NCBI GenBank assembly: GCA_963854835.1
Contig: OY978530.1
Span: 10,916,872-10,980,871 of the forward strand
Source of the DNA: Megamerina dolium
Lineage: Eukaryota; Arthropoda; Insecta; Diptera; Megamerinidae
Direction of reading: 5' to 3'
DNA: 64,000 bases
The translations under genes were made by a program, and so were the position numbers. The notes beneath the pieces were generated by a model, which was not told the DNA's origin, made no database searches, and saw nothing but the letters and a program-made list of their open reading frames with translations. Below are positions 23,480-36,530 of the stretch, piece by piece. How positions within the stretch are numbered: position 1 is the first letter of the stretch; each line of letters opens with the position of its first letter.

Positions 23480-25127
23480 AATTTGAATTGAGACGAATTT
23501 GTCCTATGCATAGAAGCTGGAAGAATAATCTAGGTAGGATCGGCGAAGCGAATATTTGTTGGAATATTACATTCTACATGTGACAAATCGATATCTGGCT
23601 GATTTGTTGTTATAGCAGGCACAATAACTGCGAAAAATGATGTGGCACAATTGCCATCAGTCGATTTCAACGAAATATGCATTGCGTCATTTGCAATAAT
23701 GTCCGGCCTATACCAGATATTAGTTTTGAGCTTGGAACCCTTTTGAGTTGAAACGAATGGGCTAATTTGTAATGCAATGTATTTGCGAGACTGAATCTAA
23801 TAAAGCTCTGCAAGGCACAAACGAGCCGCAACGATTTTTCACCAATACGATGGCTGTAGCGAGCATTATGATTGTTTTCGGCACAGGGTTTAAAGGGAGA
23901 GCGAGAGCTTTAGAATCAGTGACAAGGGCGGCCTTGGATTTGATAGGAATGGCATTGTTATCAAGAATTGTTGTTGTTGTCGGCGCAGGCGGCATATTAA
24001 GTAATGTGTGGTGCTTTGAAGAGCAATTTTTGCAAGTGCTCGATTTGCAATTTGTCCCTTCTTCAAGCAATTTATGCAAAGTTGAAGTCGCTTTGCCTAT
24101 TTAAAACGCAGCAAAGGCGAAAGATTTATAAATAAGGAACATGCCGAAATTGCATGCTCTGATGCATCACAAAATGTGCAGCTTTTTGTTTTTTGTGCAA
24201 TAACAAAAGATCTCTTGCAATACATATGCTTTTTGTTTGTCACCTGGTTGCACTGCGCTTTGTCTGCCAGTGCTATATCCACATTTTCCAGCATCTGAGA
24301 TCTATTTTCCAAAAATTATGCCATAGATTTCCATGATGGCAGTGCATTCGTGCACGCCTGCTCTTCCCACTTGGCTCTAGTAGCGTTATCTACCTTTCTG
24401 TTGACGAGATGTCCATCCAACAGCTCATCATTGGTAGCAATAGTTTGTAATGCACGTAAGTGTGAGCAAATTTTGTCACTAAGCTCCCTCAACCCTGTTG
24501 CCGAGCCTTCAGCCATTGACTTTAAAGTGAATATTTCCTTGATATGTGCCTGAAATTGAATTCTTTTAATATCGAAACGCCTCTTTAACATACCTCCTTT
24601 TCATAATTATTGTCGTTTATCTCCAACGATCTGATGGCCTCTGACACTACGCCACACAAACTGGATTTAAAGTGCTGGAACTTCTCGACCTTATTTAAAC
24701 TTGGCTCACTGTCCACAACTGCGCAAAATAATTACCAAAAGTCTGGCCATTAAGTAACCACGCCATTGAAACGAGGTAATTGTAGCGCTGGTAATCGTAC
24801 CTTTGGTGTATGCACCAATGCAGACATAGCAGCGTCATCAAGAAAGGACTGCCTACGCGTGGATGAACGAGCATCACCGAACAGAGTCACACCAAGAGCC
24901 TTGCTTAAATGTGATTTCAGGATGAAATAAGCCTCCATAAATTCACTTCGCGTATCGCTTTCTATTTCGTCATTGTCCTCTACCTCTAGCTGAGATTGAA
25001 CATCCTCGAATTGCGTTTGCAAACGCTCCAGTTGTTCCGCCTTCACGTATAAGGCTGAATGATTCAGCCATCTAAACTGTTTGCAGTTGATGCCTTTTTC
25101 ATTGCATTGATTTGCTTTAAAAACCAT
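23480..25127 (-). pseudogene. BEL/Pao gag and protease region
   Basis: Gag-like helices occupy 25127-24316 (RLPALQLPRFNG, then KFQHFKSSL-like and EEQACTNALPSWKSM segments). They are followed by a knuckle-like CTFCDASEHAISAC (about 24190-24150). The protease lies at about 23830-23762 with LLDSVSQ where the family has LLDSGSQ, and it continues in a broken frame to about 23480. The Gly-to-Val change in the active-site motif and the stops show it is dead. Confidence 0.65.
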
Positions 25128-25813
25128 AACCTTCGGCGTTTAAGAGATGTGTGTTCGCCTGTTATAGTCTCATTAAAAACGGTACCTCGTTTTTTGTGTG
25201 ATCTTGGCATTGTTCAGATGTGCAAAATTATTTTTCACACCACCAAAATTACCGTAATGCCAAAAAAGAACAACCAACTTACAACAAAAGCTACCACACC
25301 ACTCAACGATAAGCACCCAACAACGACTAATTGCTATTCAGCACAATGACAAGCAATTGAAAATGGTTTCGCCCAACAGCAACCGTCTGCCTTTTGTTTC
25401 AACAGCAAACGGTAATCGAAATATTCTATGCACAGCACAACAGCGAGTAGATAGTAGGGGTTAATCTGAGAATTGGTCTCTTGTACCTTATTGCCGTTTT
25501 CACTTCTATTATCCGAACTAGTTGCCCTTGTATACACGGATTATTCTTCCCAATAGCCATCGAAGTATTATTTTCTAATTCTAATTCATCGTCCTAAGAA
25601 ATTGGTAATTGCCACAACTGCTGCAGAAATAATTTTGCTTGTTCCACTGGTCCAATAATTCGAAATGTGTTAAAGGTTCGTGCCAGTTCCGTGCTTACGA
25701 TCTGTTTTGTTACGATAGTTGATGACGATATGGGTGCTCGTCAACACAACTTATTAGTCTTTGGTAGCCTTATCAATACGTTGTTGTGGGTGCGTGTAAG
25801 GTATTTTACAAAC
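25128..25813. other. Presumed 5' part of the BEL/Pao element and unassigned sequence
   Basis: The minus strand has short open segments around 25690-25340 (for example IIGPVEQAKLFLQQLWQLPIS) that may belong to the leader or gag start. No LTR matching 17157 could be located. Confidence 0.3.
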
Positions 25814-26152
25814 AGGGTAGAATAACAAGAGTAGACGGATAATTCCGCAGCGCCACTTATCTGTAGAAAATATAGTTGCACACTTTATCTATGAGTGACT
25901 GAGTTATCTGTGAGTAGACTCGGCTGCCATCATAATTGTTCACTCTCTGAATTATCAATGAGATTATAATGACAAAAAGAAATTGAGTACAAATTTCTCT
26001 CAGAATATATTTTAAGAATTTTCAGTTTCTTTATCACATACATATGTATATAAAAACTTTCATATGCTCCTATGTATGAATCCGATGATCAAAATTCAAT
26101 TAATATTGAAATTATATAGGAACATCAACATTTATTAAAAATATTATGTAGG

Positions 26153-26154
<2 letters not shown>

Positions 26155-26236
<82 letters not shown>
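26155..26236. repeat. (TA)n microsatellite
   Basis: About 80 bp of pure TA. Confidence 0.95.
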
Positions 26237-26240
<4 letters not shown>

Positions 26241-26499
26241 CCTATAGTTCCAAGGAGGAACAAAGGGCCAATGAACAAAAGGTAATGAGAATTAATTATA
26301 TTATCATGGAACATCATTTTGCTTAATTAATTTGTTTACAATAATTAATTCTTACAAAATGTTTAGTTATAGAAACTCAAGTGATTTTCAGTAAGATATC
26401 ATCCCATATTTACCTACTGCAAACAAATCAACTCTATCATCTGTTTCTTTCTATTGCTCTCATTTTTCGTTTTCTACATATTTTACTACGTAAAAACTA

Positions 26500-27804
26500 A
26501 AGGGTTATCCATTTTGCGGTTTCAAAAGTAAATGTAAATAAAACACATATAAAATATTTTTTATCATGATATTTCTTTTTTATTATAAAGTTTGAACGTT
26601 GACATTATGTGCGAAATACTACATCATTTAAATGACCACCACGCGAATTGTTGCAAGCATCGATTCTTTTGAGGTAATTTTCGACCACTTTTTGACACAT
26701 ATTGGGCGGTATCTCAGCCATAACGTGACGAATGTTGGTTTTTAGGTGCTCAAGAGTTAAAGGTTTATCTGCATAAACACGGTCTTTCGCGTAGCCCCAC
26801 AAAAAAAAGTCAAGCGGTGTCAAATCGCATGATCTTGGTGGCCACTTGATATCGCCACGACGAGAAATTACGCGGCCAGAAAATTTCTCTTGCAATAAAG
26901 CCATATTCGCTCGAGTTGTGTGGCATGTCTCACCGTCTTGTTGAAACCACATATTCTCTAAGTCGTATTCTTCAATAGCAGGCAAAAAAAAGTCGGTTAT
27001 CATATGACCATAACGCTCCGAATTGACGGTGACAGTCGTTCCATCGTCGTTTTCGAAGAAGTAAGGTCCAATCACACCTCCGGACCAAAGAGCGCACCAA
27101 GCAGTGACTTTTTGTGGATGTAGTGGCCTCTCTTCAATTACTTAAGGATTCTCAGAACCCCAAATACGACAATTTTGTTTGTTAACATACCCACCGAGTG
27201 AGAAATGTGCTTCGTCGCTGAAGAAAAGTTTTGTTCGAAAAATCGCCGTCCACCGCCTGTTGTTCAAGCACCCATTCGACGTATCTACGACGTTGCGAAT
27301 GGTCAGCTGACTTCAGTTGTTGTGTGAGCTGGATTTTATATGGATGTAGGTGTAGATCCAAATGCAAAATACGCCATATTGTGCCGTAAGACAGTCCTAA
27401 TTCCTGAGAACGACGAGGAATCGACACATTCGGGTCTTCGGCAACACTTTCTTTTACAGTAGCGATATTTTCGTTGGTACAAGCGAAACGATAATGCACA
27501 GGCCTTACAATATCTGTAACCGATCCAGTCTCTTCATATTTCTTCACAATTTTGCCAATTGCTTGCGTAGTTGGACGATTATGTAAATCATAATCTCCTC
27601 TTAAAGCACGATATGTGGCTGTGGCAGAATCACCATTTTTGTAGTAGGTTTTTACAATTTTAATGAGTTGTGCGATAGTTAAGCGATCCATTTTCGCAAA
27701 TGTCAGACTTTGAACTGAAAAAGAAAGAAATTGTTTTAACAACTCAGTTTGACAGATGTCGAATTCTAGCCCTATACTTTTGAAACCGCGAAATGGATAA
27801 CCCT
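26500..27804 (-). mobile_element. Complete mariner (DD41D, rosa-type) with TIRs and TA duplication
   Basis: The ends read aagggttatccatttt and aagggttatccatttc inwards, continuing gcggtttcaaaag on both sides. The TIRs are about 29 bp with one mismatch. TA lies at 26498-26499 and 27805-27806. At 1,305 bp the length is standard for mariner. It sits inside the 25814-29018 element, so it is younger than that element. Confidence 0.93.
26605..27694 (-). pseudogene. Mariner transposase, DD41D
   Basis: Cut-and-paste transposase. The start MDRLTIAQLIKIVKTYYKNG is the N-terminal helix-turn-helix. A second HTH region around 27540-27400 includes VSIPRRSQELGLSYGTIWRIL. The first catalytic Asp is in FFSDEAHFSLGG, the second in MWFQQDGETCHTT and the third in SCDLTPLDFFLWGYAKDR. 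I count 41 residues between the second and third acids (PLD taken as catalytic by analogy with PSDY of mariner), which defines the rosa-type DD41D group. A frameshift near 27233 and an in-frame TAA near 27145 inactivate it. Confidence 0.88.
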
Positions 27805-27944
27805 TTATATGTACGTATGCAAAGCAACATTGTCTATTTTTCGTTGATAAATACGCGAGATCGGCAACACAGCAAGCATGCGATTGAATTTTTGCTATTT
27901 TTCAAAATTTTGTCATTTTGCGCTTGTTCAGCAGCCAACACATC

Positions 27945-28603
27945 AAATTGTTCGTCTTTCGTCGATTTCACTCACATTCGTTCACACACTCATCCACGCC
28001 TGCGTATTTGTTGTTGCTTTTGTTCTCGCTTCTTGAGGAAGAAAAATACTCAACAAATTATTGATGTTTTATTTTGTCTTCCATATACAAAACATTCATG
28101 CGTAACAAAGCGGCTCGAACTTGTATGGCGAAATATGCACAGATATATATATTTTTAATTTTATTTTAAAATATTTTTGTATGAATAAACATACTTATTT
28201 CTCGAATGCGGGGAGTCAAAATTAATTTTAGACCCTTCGTTGCTCGAAAGAAATTTCTATTTTTGCTATGTGATTTGTGGCCAACAAATTTCTATCCAAT
28301 AAAAAATAATTTTTTTATATAGGGTACTTAAAGATTATAATTTTAATTTTACCAGTGGAAATACACGGGGTCTAAATAGATTTTAGATCAGCAGTATCTT
28401 GGAAAAATATACCTAAAATCTCTGGTTGTTTCAGTATTTCTTACACGATTTGTCAGGTATTTCGCCATACAAATTCGACCCGCCTTGTTACGCATGAATT
28501 TGTTTTGTATACGGAAAACAACAACAACAATAACAAATACGCAGGCGTGAGTAGATGAGTGCCTGAACCAATGCCACTGAAATCGACGAAAGACGAACAA
28601 TTT
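27945..28603. repeat. Long inverted repeat (arms ~150-195 bp)
   Basis: The plus-strand arm at 27945-28140 (ttcgtctttcgtcgatttca, later cacgcctgcgtatttg and cattcatgcgtaacaa) reappears inverted at 28458-28603. The arms differ by substitutions and small gaps. The spacer is about 320 bp. The transcribed RNA would form a long hairpin. It lies within the TIR element at 25814-29018, next to the mariner. Confidence 0.8.
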
Positions 28604-29018
28604 AATATGTTGAAGTGTCTTCCTCTTCATTTTTGTGGCTGTTGGTGGAATGATTCTCTTTGCTTTCCGCTTATAATTGTTTATATACGTATTGGTAGAA
28701 AATATTTTCTCATATTCAAACACCTAGAGTGTTGTTACAAAATAGTCAATGGTATACAGAGAGGGAGAGAGGTGATAATATGCTAATTTGTGGTTCATGT
28801 ATCAAAATTCTCAACAATTTGCACTATATTTTACCATTTCAATGGCTTCTTTTTTATTTCACTCATTAAAAGAATACATAGAGAGAGCAAATTTATACGA
28901 TGGCATTCGATTTACTCGATTATTGCACAATCACTAAAAATGCTACCATGCAACTATATTTCCTACAGATGAATTTCCGGCAGAAAATATTATCCGTCTA
29001 CTCTTGTTATTCTACCCT

Positions 29019-29675
29019 CTTTGCTTTAATTGAGATCGTGTTTTGGTGCTCGGGTAACAATTGATGAGAACCATTGATAAGAGGTTGATGTCAAGGGTAC
29101 AAATAATGGTGAGTTGAGTCAGCAAGCTTAATTTGAGTTGTACTTTAACGATCGCGGTAAATAAAAAATGTTTTGCATTCAAAAAGTAAAGGAGGTGAAA
29201 ATTGTTGTATATGTAAGGGTGGTTGAAAATATTTCAAGATTATTCAGAGATCTGAAATTATTTGATTAAATTTATAACTAAAAACAGATTTTTAATAGTA
29301 TAAATTTCATCATTTAATGATTTTATTTGATAATGATAGTGTTTGAAATTTGAAATTATTTGAATAAAATTACAATTAACGATAAAATAAACTAATGTGT
29401 ATGTGTTATTATTGAATACCATTTAGGGGTTGTTTATTCTCCTCCATTCTCATTCTTTGATCAAGTTTTTAGTGCATAGTCATCAATTTATCCATATCCA
29501 AAAATTTGTTCTCGAAAGTATAACAGGCACAAAGGTCTCAGTTATAATATCACCATATTTCCATATTTGATGACAAAGCCTTTGTTTATACGAAAGGACG
29601 TGTATTTTTGGCGCTCCTAAAAAGTAAACAAAATTGTATTTATTGTGAAAGTTTAAAAATTTTAAATCGACTTAC
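29019..29675. other. AT-rich spacer without recognisable features
   Basis: Low GC, no open frame or repeat of note. It could be intron of the minus-strand gene suggested by the exon at 29676-29758. Confidence 0.4.
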
Positions 29676-29758
29676 TCGATCGTAAAGGTTACGCGCTCGA
29701 GTGGGCTTGCTGGGGGGATCAAGTATGCCTTGATGACCTTTTTCTTTGTTTTCTGGAA
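29676..29758 (-). CDS. Candidate 83-nt internal exon of an unidentified gene
   Basis: On the minus strand a pyrimidine tract and cag (tttttttcttatcctcag) precede TTCCAGAAAACAAAG. The segment ends CGATCGA followed by GTAAGT, both strong splice sites. The exon is much more GC-rich than its surroundings. Two of three frames are open. One reads PENKEKGHQGILDPP and continues to RARNLYDR; the other reads FQKTKKKVIKAYLIPP and continues to ERVTFTI. I do not recognise the protein. If real, it implies a second host gene on the opposite strand from the large exon, with transposon-filled introns. A chance match or transposon-borne exon cannot be excluded. Confidence 0.5.
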
Positions 29759-29923
29759 CTGAGGATAAGAAAAAAATTAAATAATTTTTCTGAAGGAGGG
29801 GTAAATATATATTTTACTCACTCGCTGAAGTTTATTAAATTTTACAGAGACAGCTTATAGCTACAGCTGGCAGTGCTGCCAAAATTCTGTGCTGTCAAAC
29901 AATAAAATTTATCTTGAATACCT

Positions 29924-30930
29924 GTGGGACGATCGCCGCCGCTAGGTGGCAGTAGCAACCGGCAAGACGAAAATAATTTCCACTACAAACAACATGTTGC
30001 TAACGCCAAAACTGATGATAATATTCAAAAATTAACAACTGATGTTGCTATACAGCAGACGCAAACAAACCTTATTCGATCAACAAGCCAAGTTTTAATG
30101 CTAAAAAGCCATTTCCAATGGCAGCGTTCATTTTCTACTAGTGCAATTAATTCTACTGCAAATTACGCCTCCACTTCAAGTAATATTGGAAATCCTAATT
30201 CCGAACAATGAACTGAAGTTAAAGGTAAGTTGATGATAATTAAGTTTCTGAAACAGAAAAACAGCGCCATAACGAATAGGAAATCAAACCTCCTCCTATT
30301 TTTGTTGACAAGGTTGGTACTATACACCCTCTTTTAGATATGCTAAATGAACTCGAAACTGGTAACTATGAAATTAGAGTTATTGGAGCCAATCGTGTTA
30401 AAATTCAACCAAAAAACTCAGAAGCATTCTCAAATATAGTCGAACAGCTTGAAACAAGAATACTGAGTTTTACACGTATAAGCCGAAAAATGAAAGGGGC
30501 TTTCAAGTTATTCTCAGAGACATAAAGAAATAAAATTGACTCTAAATGTCTATGGTAACGCTGTAACTAATGTTTGGAACATGAAACGCCTCCAAACTAA
30601 AAAGCCACTGCCGATGTTTGTTGTGGAGATGCCACAAAATTCCAACAACAAAAATGTCTACGACATCAAGAGTTTACTGTACAGTCGTATTACCTTTGAA
30701 TCTCCTAGCCCCAAAAGGGATCTTCCTCAATGATCCAGATGCTAACACTACCGCCACACATAATCCGGATGTCGAAGGCAACCTAAATGCATAAAATGTG
30801 CAGGCGATCACCTATCCACATAGTGCGAAAGGAAATCAAGATCCAAAGACGTGAAATGTGCGTTGTGTGAAGGAAATCACCCTGCATATTATAAAGGGTG
30901 CTCCGTATGTAAAAAACTTTAATCGACCTC
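29924..30930 (+). pseudogene. ORF1 (gag-like) of the old Jockey-like element
   Basis: Fragmented frames give a basic, Asn/Gln-rich start (29924-30211), a folded segment (30340-30525; LETGNYEIRVIGANRVKIQ) and LYSRITFESPSP (30536-30733). A cysteine-rich end contains VKCALCEGNHPAYYKGC (about 30857-30910), a CX2CX3HX6C knuckle typical of Jockey ORF1. Several frameshifts and stops. Confidence 0.7.
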
Positions 30931-31259
30931 CTTTCCAGCATTGAGGAAAAAAATTGTGCCAACTGAAGCCGTCAATAAATCTAAAATTGATCAACAACGC
31001 CAACAAGTGCAATCGAATTAACATCCACAACAGCCAACATATGCCCAAATAACCAGTAGTCATACAAACCAAATCCCACGGCAGCAATAATAACCAAAGT
31101 GATGCTTTGATTAGCGAGATATGTGAAATGATGAAACTATTAAGAGAGGTAATGATCCAAATAACTACTGTGACTAATGTACTAGTAAACCTCGTCTCTA
31201 AAACGATTTCAAGTCCATAACTCTTGCTTCTTCAAAATTCCGTTTTATTGTGTTTATCA

Positions 31260-33112
31260 CACAATTCTTTCAGATGGGTCCGCCCACGGCGGCTCAGCTA
31301 TACCCATTAAAAAGTCTATCAAAAACTATGAATCCACACATTATAGAACAAATGAAATTCAAGATACAAATGTTATAGTTGGGGACTCTATCGGATGTTT
31401 ACTTATATCTGCCATCTATAGCCCACCTAGACACAACATAAAAAAGGACTTATACGTTAAGTTCTTTAAAACCTTTTAAAAAGTCGCCTACAGCTATGAA
31501 ACTGCATCCCAGATCTCGTAAATTTTTGAGTAGCCAAGGGTCTTTCCAATGTACAGATAACCCATACATCTAGTTTAGATCTTTCATCAGTTCATTCACC
31601 TGTAATCATTATCATAAACAAAAAGCTTCAAAACATCATTAAAAACTGCCAGCTCTGCAACAGTCTCACAAATTAAAACATTTTAAAACCATTTTGTCGT
31701 CGACCCCCTGCACGAAACTGCCACTTAAATGCGAAGAAGGTATAATTGAGGCAACTAAATTTTTAAATAAGTGCATACATGAAGCAGCCTGGGAATCCAC
31801 CAAAAAATCTAATTCCGTAGCAAAAAGAACAAGAAATGCAACACTTCTTGCAAGTCTTGGAACCAACTCATCTCTCTAATTAGTCCTTGTGGAAGGTTAG
31901 TAAAAGAGTCAACAATACGATCATTTATCGACCACCACTTCAAAAATCTAATAACTCCCGGGCGAAAACTCCTATGGAAAAATCAGAGCTCTTTGCTGAT
32001 CACCTAAAAAAAGTGAAATAGCCACCACAATCAGTAGATTAAAAGATCATCACAACACTTCTGAAATATTGAAAAAACTTCCTGAAGAGGCTTTGAACTT
32101 TATAACTCACCTGTTCAACGCTTGTTTAATGAAAAATATCTTCCCGACCCAGTGGAAGGTTGCTGAGTTCAAGATGGTTCTCAAACCAGGGAAACCAGGT
32201 AAAGAAGTAAAGTCTTATCGACCTTTCAGTCTCCTCCCAATCATGTCGAAAGTATTTGAAATTTTATTCCTGCAACGTCTAATGATAATAATTGAACACA
32301 GAAAATTAATTCCAAGACACCAAGAAAAAAGAGTTCCACAAGAATTCCATCCAAGCTGGAGTTCCACAAAACAGTGTGTTAGGTCCAATTCTTTACCTGC
32401 TTTTTACTCCCGATTTACCTGCAACTGAAGATGTTCTCACTGGAACTTTTGCCGATGACTCTGCTATTATCACGACTGGAACGAGTCCCATAGTAGTATC
32501 ATTCAACCTCCAAATCTGCCTCGATCGAATTTCTACTTGCTTAAAGAACTGGTGACTGAAAGTTAACGAGACCAAATCAACCCACATAACACTTACTACG
32601 AGGAGAGATACATGTCCCCAAAATCTAATTGAACAATATTTCAGTTCCCCAATCCGAAACTGCTAAGTACTTGGGCATTCACCTGGACAGACAACTAATG
32701 TAGAGAGCACACATTTTTGCTAAAAGGAAAGCTCTTAGTATACAATTTCACAACATGTATTGACTGTTGATTCGTCAATCTCCCCTCTCCATGGAAAACA
32801 AAATCATCCTATATAAAGCAATCCTCAAACCGGTGTGGACTTACGATATTCAACTGTGTGGAACAGCATCCAACTCCAACATAGAAATCCTACAAAGATT
32901 TCAGTCCAAAACTCTGCGAATTCTAGTCAACGCTCCTTGGTACGTAACGAACCCCCACATTCATAAAGACCTGAAAATCCCCCTAGTGAAGGATGAAATC
33001 AAAGAGAAAGTTACAAAATATCGAGAAATGTCGATTATTTTATTTAGACAGCATACAAATTTATTAAATATATATAAAAAAAATATATTTTACAATGAAA
33101 TCTCTAATTTTT
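31260..33112 (+). pseudogene. ORF2 remnants (endonuclease, RT) of the old Jockey-like element
   Basis: Endonuclease traces include IYSPPRHNIKKDLYVKFFK and SLDLSSVHSPVIII. RT motifs are KMVLKPGKPGKEVKSYRP and FSLLPIMSKVFEILF (32200-32280), then GTFADDSAIITT (32442-32480; FADD catalytic box). The C-terminal IILYKAILKPVWTYDIQLCG (from about 32806) and FQSKTLRILVNAPWYV match the Jockey element at 55.7-56.3 kb. Many stops. Confidence 0.8.
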
Positions 33113-33117
33113 AATGA

Positions 33118-34140
33118 TAACATATTCGAATGATCCTCAAAATACAACTTATAAGAAATATATAGATTTCACAATAATTGTGGGTATAAAAATCCCAACT
33201 GGAAATTATTGGGGTTTTGCTGATAAGAACTTCCTGTTGATAATAAGCATTCGAATGAACTTCAATATACAACTGATAATAAATATTTAGTTCTCACAGT
33301 AATTGTGCAGACAGAAGGAGCAGTAAAGACTATGGGTCTAACAATAAACGAGGGCAAACCCAAAGTATTGATATCTACAACAGCGAAATAAGTGCAGCAC
33401 AATATCGGACAAAACTTAAATGTTGGTGTGCATAACTTTGAAATGGTTGACGAGTTTAAATACTTAGGAGTAAATTAAACAATGTGAATAACATATCAGC
33501 AGAAGTAAACCAAAGGACTTTAACCGCTAACAAATATTACTAATATTACACCTAAAGAGTCGCACCGGTGTTAACATACACCAGCGAAACTTGGACATTG
33601 GGCACAACTGAAGAAAACAAATTAAACATCTTCGAACGAAAGGTACTGCGCAGAATATTCGGAGCTGTTTGCGATGATGGTGCATGGAGGAACTACAAAC
33701 TTTGTATAGACACCCCGACATTGTAACAACAATTAAATTGAACAGACTACGGTGGGCCGGCCATATTATAAGGGCTAAAGACAACTATCCACCTAAAAAA
33801 ATTTTACTGGGCAGATGCCGAAATAGCTGAACCAGAGGGAGACTTAAACTTAGATGGATAGATGGTGTGGAGCAGGGCGCTGAAACTGTGGGACTACGAT
33901 GCTGGAGAACTCAAACGAAGGACAAAATTTACTGGAGGCATAAATTACAGCAAGCGAAGACCCGCACCGGGTTGTTCAGCTGATGATGATGATCAATAAT
34001 TGTGCGTGTAAAAATTCAAACAGGAAATAATTGGGGTTTTGTTGATAACAACTTTCTGTTGACAAAAAAATATTTATGGAGCGTGAGTTCTTCTTCTTTG
34101 CGGTTAAGACGATAGAACTTCCTGTTGATAAGCCGTTTAT
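33118..34140 (+). repeat. Degenerate direct repeats split by an RTE-like fragment
   Basis: Blocks such as ataattgtg plus g-tataaaaa-tc, aactggaaattattggggtt and attcgaatga-cttcaa recur at 33118-33240, 33240-33307 and 33997-34070. The unit is roughly 120-130 bp with strong divergence. Identity of the repeat is unknown. Confidence 0.55.
33308..33996 (+). mobile_element. 5'-truncated RTE-like fragment
   Basis: Broken plus-strand frames read TYTSETWTLGTTEENKLN, then IFERKVLRRIFGAVCDDG and RLRWAGHIIRAKD. This is the C-terminal region of an RTE-like RT, related to but distinct from the element at 20.4-23.4 kb. It ends in a (gat)n run typical of RTE tails. The 8-bp taattgtg at 33300-33307 and 33997-34004 is a plausible TSD. 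Confidence 0.75.
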
Positions 34141-34245
34141 ATTATAGTGATAAGGTATTTGGAGGAACAGTATTGTAAAAGTCGTGTAAAGTTGTTTACA
34201 CCTCAGAATACATCGAACTACCCAATTTCTTAAATCAATATGAAA

Positions 34246-34890
34246 GAATTTATTTGCAATATTTATGAGATGAGTTTCAACGCCCAAAGAAATTTCAAAA
34301 GACATGTGTTATGTAAGCACGAAAGCCGACGTTCAATTGTACCAAGTGTACAGAAAGTTTAATGCGGAATAGTCATTTAAAAAATCATATTCAAAGGAAT
34401 CATGCATATGAGACACAAATCGATAATAAGCGATGTACCAGTAAAACAACTGAATGAGAACATAATGATGCTCAACCATCATATAGTTATAGATTTTGGC
34501 AAGAATGTGAAAAACGAATTCCAATTAATTGTTGGTCATATCATTAGAGAACTAATGATCACAAAAAAGTCCACTCTGTCACCAATAGAAAACGTTCCAT
34601 GGAAATATTCAACAGAAAAAGGAAATGTTTAAATCACGTATACAGATCTAGCTAAAAGATAAAAGAGGAAATTAAGAAATTATTGCGTGAACAACTGGAG
34701 AGGAGCCACTCCTATAAATTTAATTTTGGACTTTTTTGCGGATACATAAAGTTCAAACCCTATAGAGATAAAGATAATCCTGATTTTGTAGATATAAAAT
34801 TATTTCAAACAAAAATGACTTTACTACAAAAACCACACTCAGCTTTTACACCGACAGAACGAAAGGAGATAGGAGTTTAATTCCTACCAA
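34246..34890 (+). pseudogene. Remnant of a zinc-finger protein, possibly from a virus-like element
   Basis: Plus-strand broken frames give one C2H2-like finger with a lost Cys (NAQRNFKRHVLCKH) and a better one (FNCTKCTESLMRNSHLKNH, then IQRNH), around 34250-34410. Further frames follow: FGKNVKNEFQLIVGHIIREL (34490-34550) and FNFGLFCGYIKFKPYRDKD (34719-34775). Fingers ahead of such a segment recall the N-terminal part of large replication proteins in Polinton- or adintovirus-like elements. The resemblance is weak and from memory, so a host-type finger gene relic is equally possible. Confidence 0.35.
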
Positions 34891-34951
34891 CAGAGTAAAT
34901 TAATAGAAAAAAATCACCTTACAGGCGGCCGGGGCCGACCAAATTATACCC

Positions 34952-36520
<1,569 letters not shown>

Positions 36521-36530
36521 TCATAGGATA

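Larger units (their letters stand above)
16935..25550 (-). mobile_element. BEL/Pao LTR retrotransposon, decayed, split by an RTE-like insertion
   Basis: Minus-strand order is gag-like region (25127-24097), protease (24079-about 23480), RT (about 20440-19212), RNase H and integrase (19187-17378), polypurine tract (17158-17166) and 3' LTR starting TGTTCGGAGACG at 17157. All coding parts carry stops and frameshifts. The RTE-like element at about 20400-23457 separates the protease from the RT; the BEL frame resumes at once on the far side with QLGWTVSG. I did not find a matching 5' LTR near 25.2-25.8 kb, so the 5' limit is approximate. Confidence 0.8.
25814..29018. mobile_element. TIR-bounded DNA element carrying a nested mariner
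   Basis: Both ends read agggtagaataacaag inwards, and the first 30 bp are identical. A second block, tctgtag then aaatatagttgca, about 45 bp further in extends similarity to about 75 bp. No transposase outside the nested mariner and no convincing TSD were found, so this is a non-autonomous or gutted element of unknown superfamily. Removing the mariner leaves about 1.9 kb. Confidence 0.65.
29900..33115 (+). mobile_element. Old Jockey-clade non-LTR retrotransposon
   Basis: Plus-strand remnants appear in the expected order: ORF1 with zinc knuckles (29924-30930), endonuclease traces (about 31260-31600), RT (about 31980-32770) and C-terminal region (32767-33110). It is far more decayed than the related element at 55546-60050. 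Limits are approximate; no poly(A) or TSD found. Confidence 0.75.
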
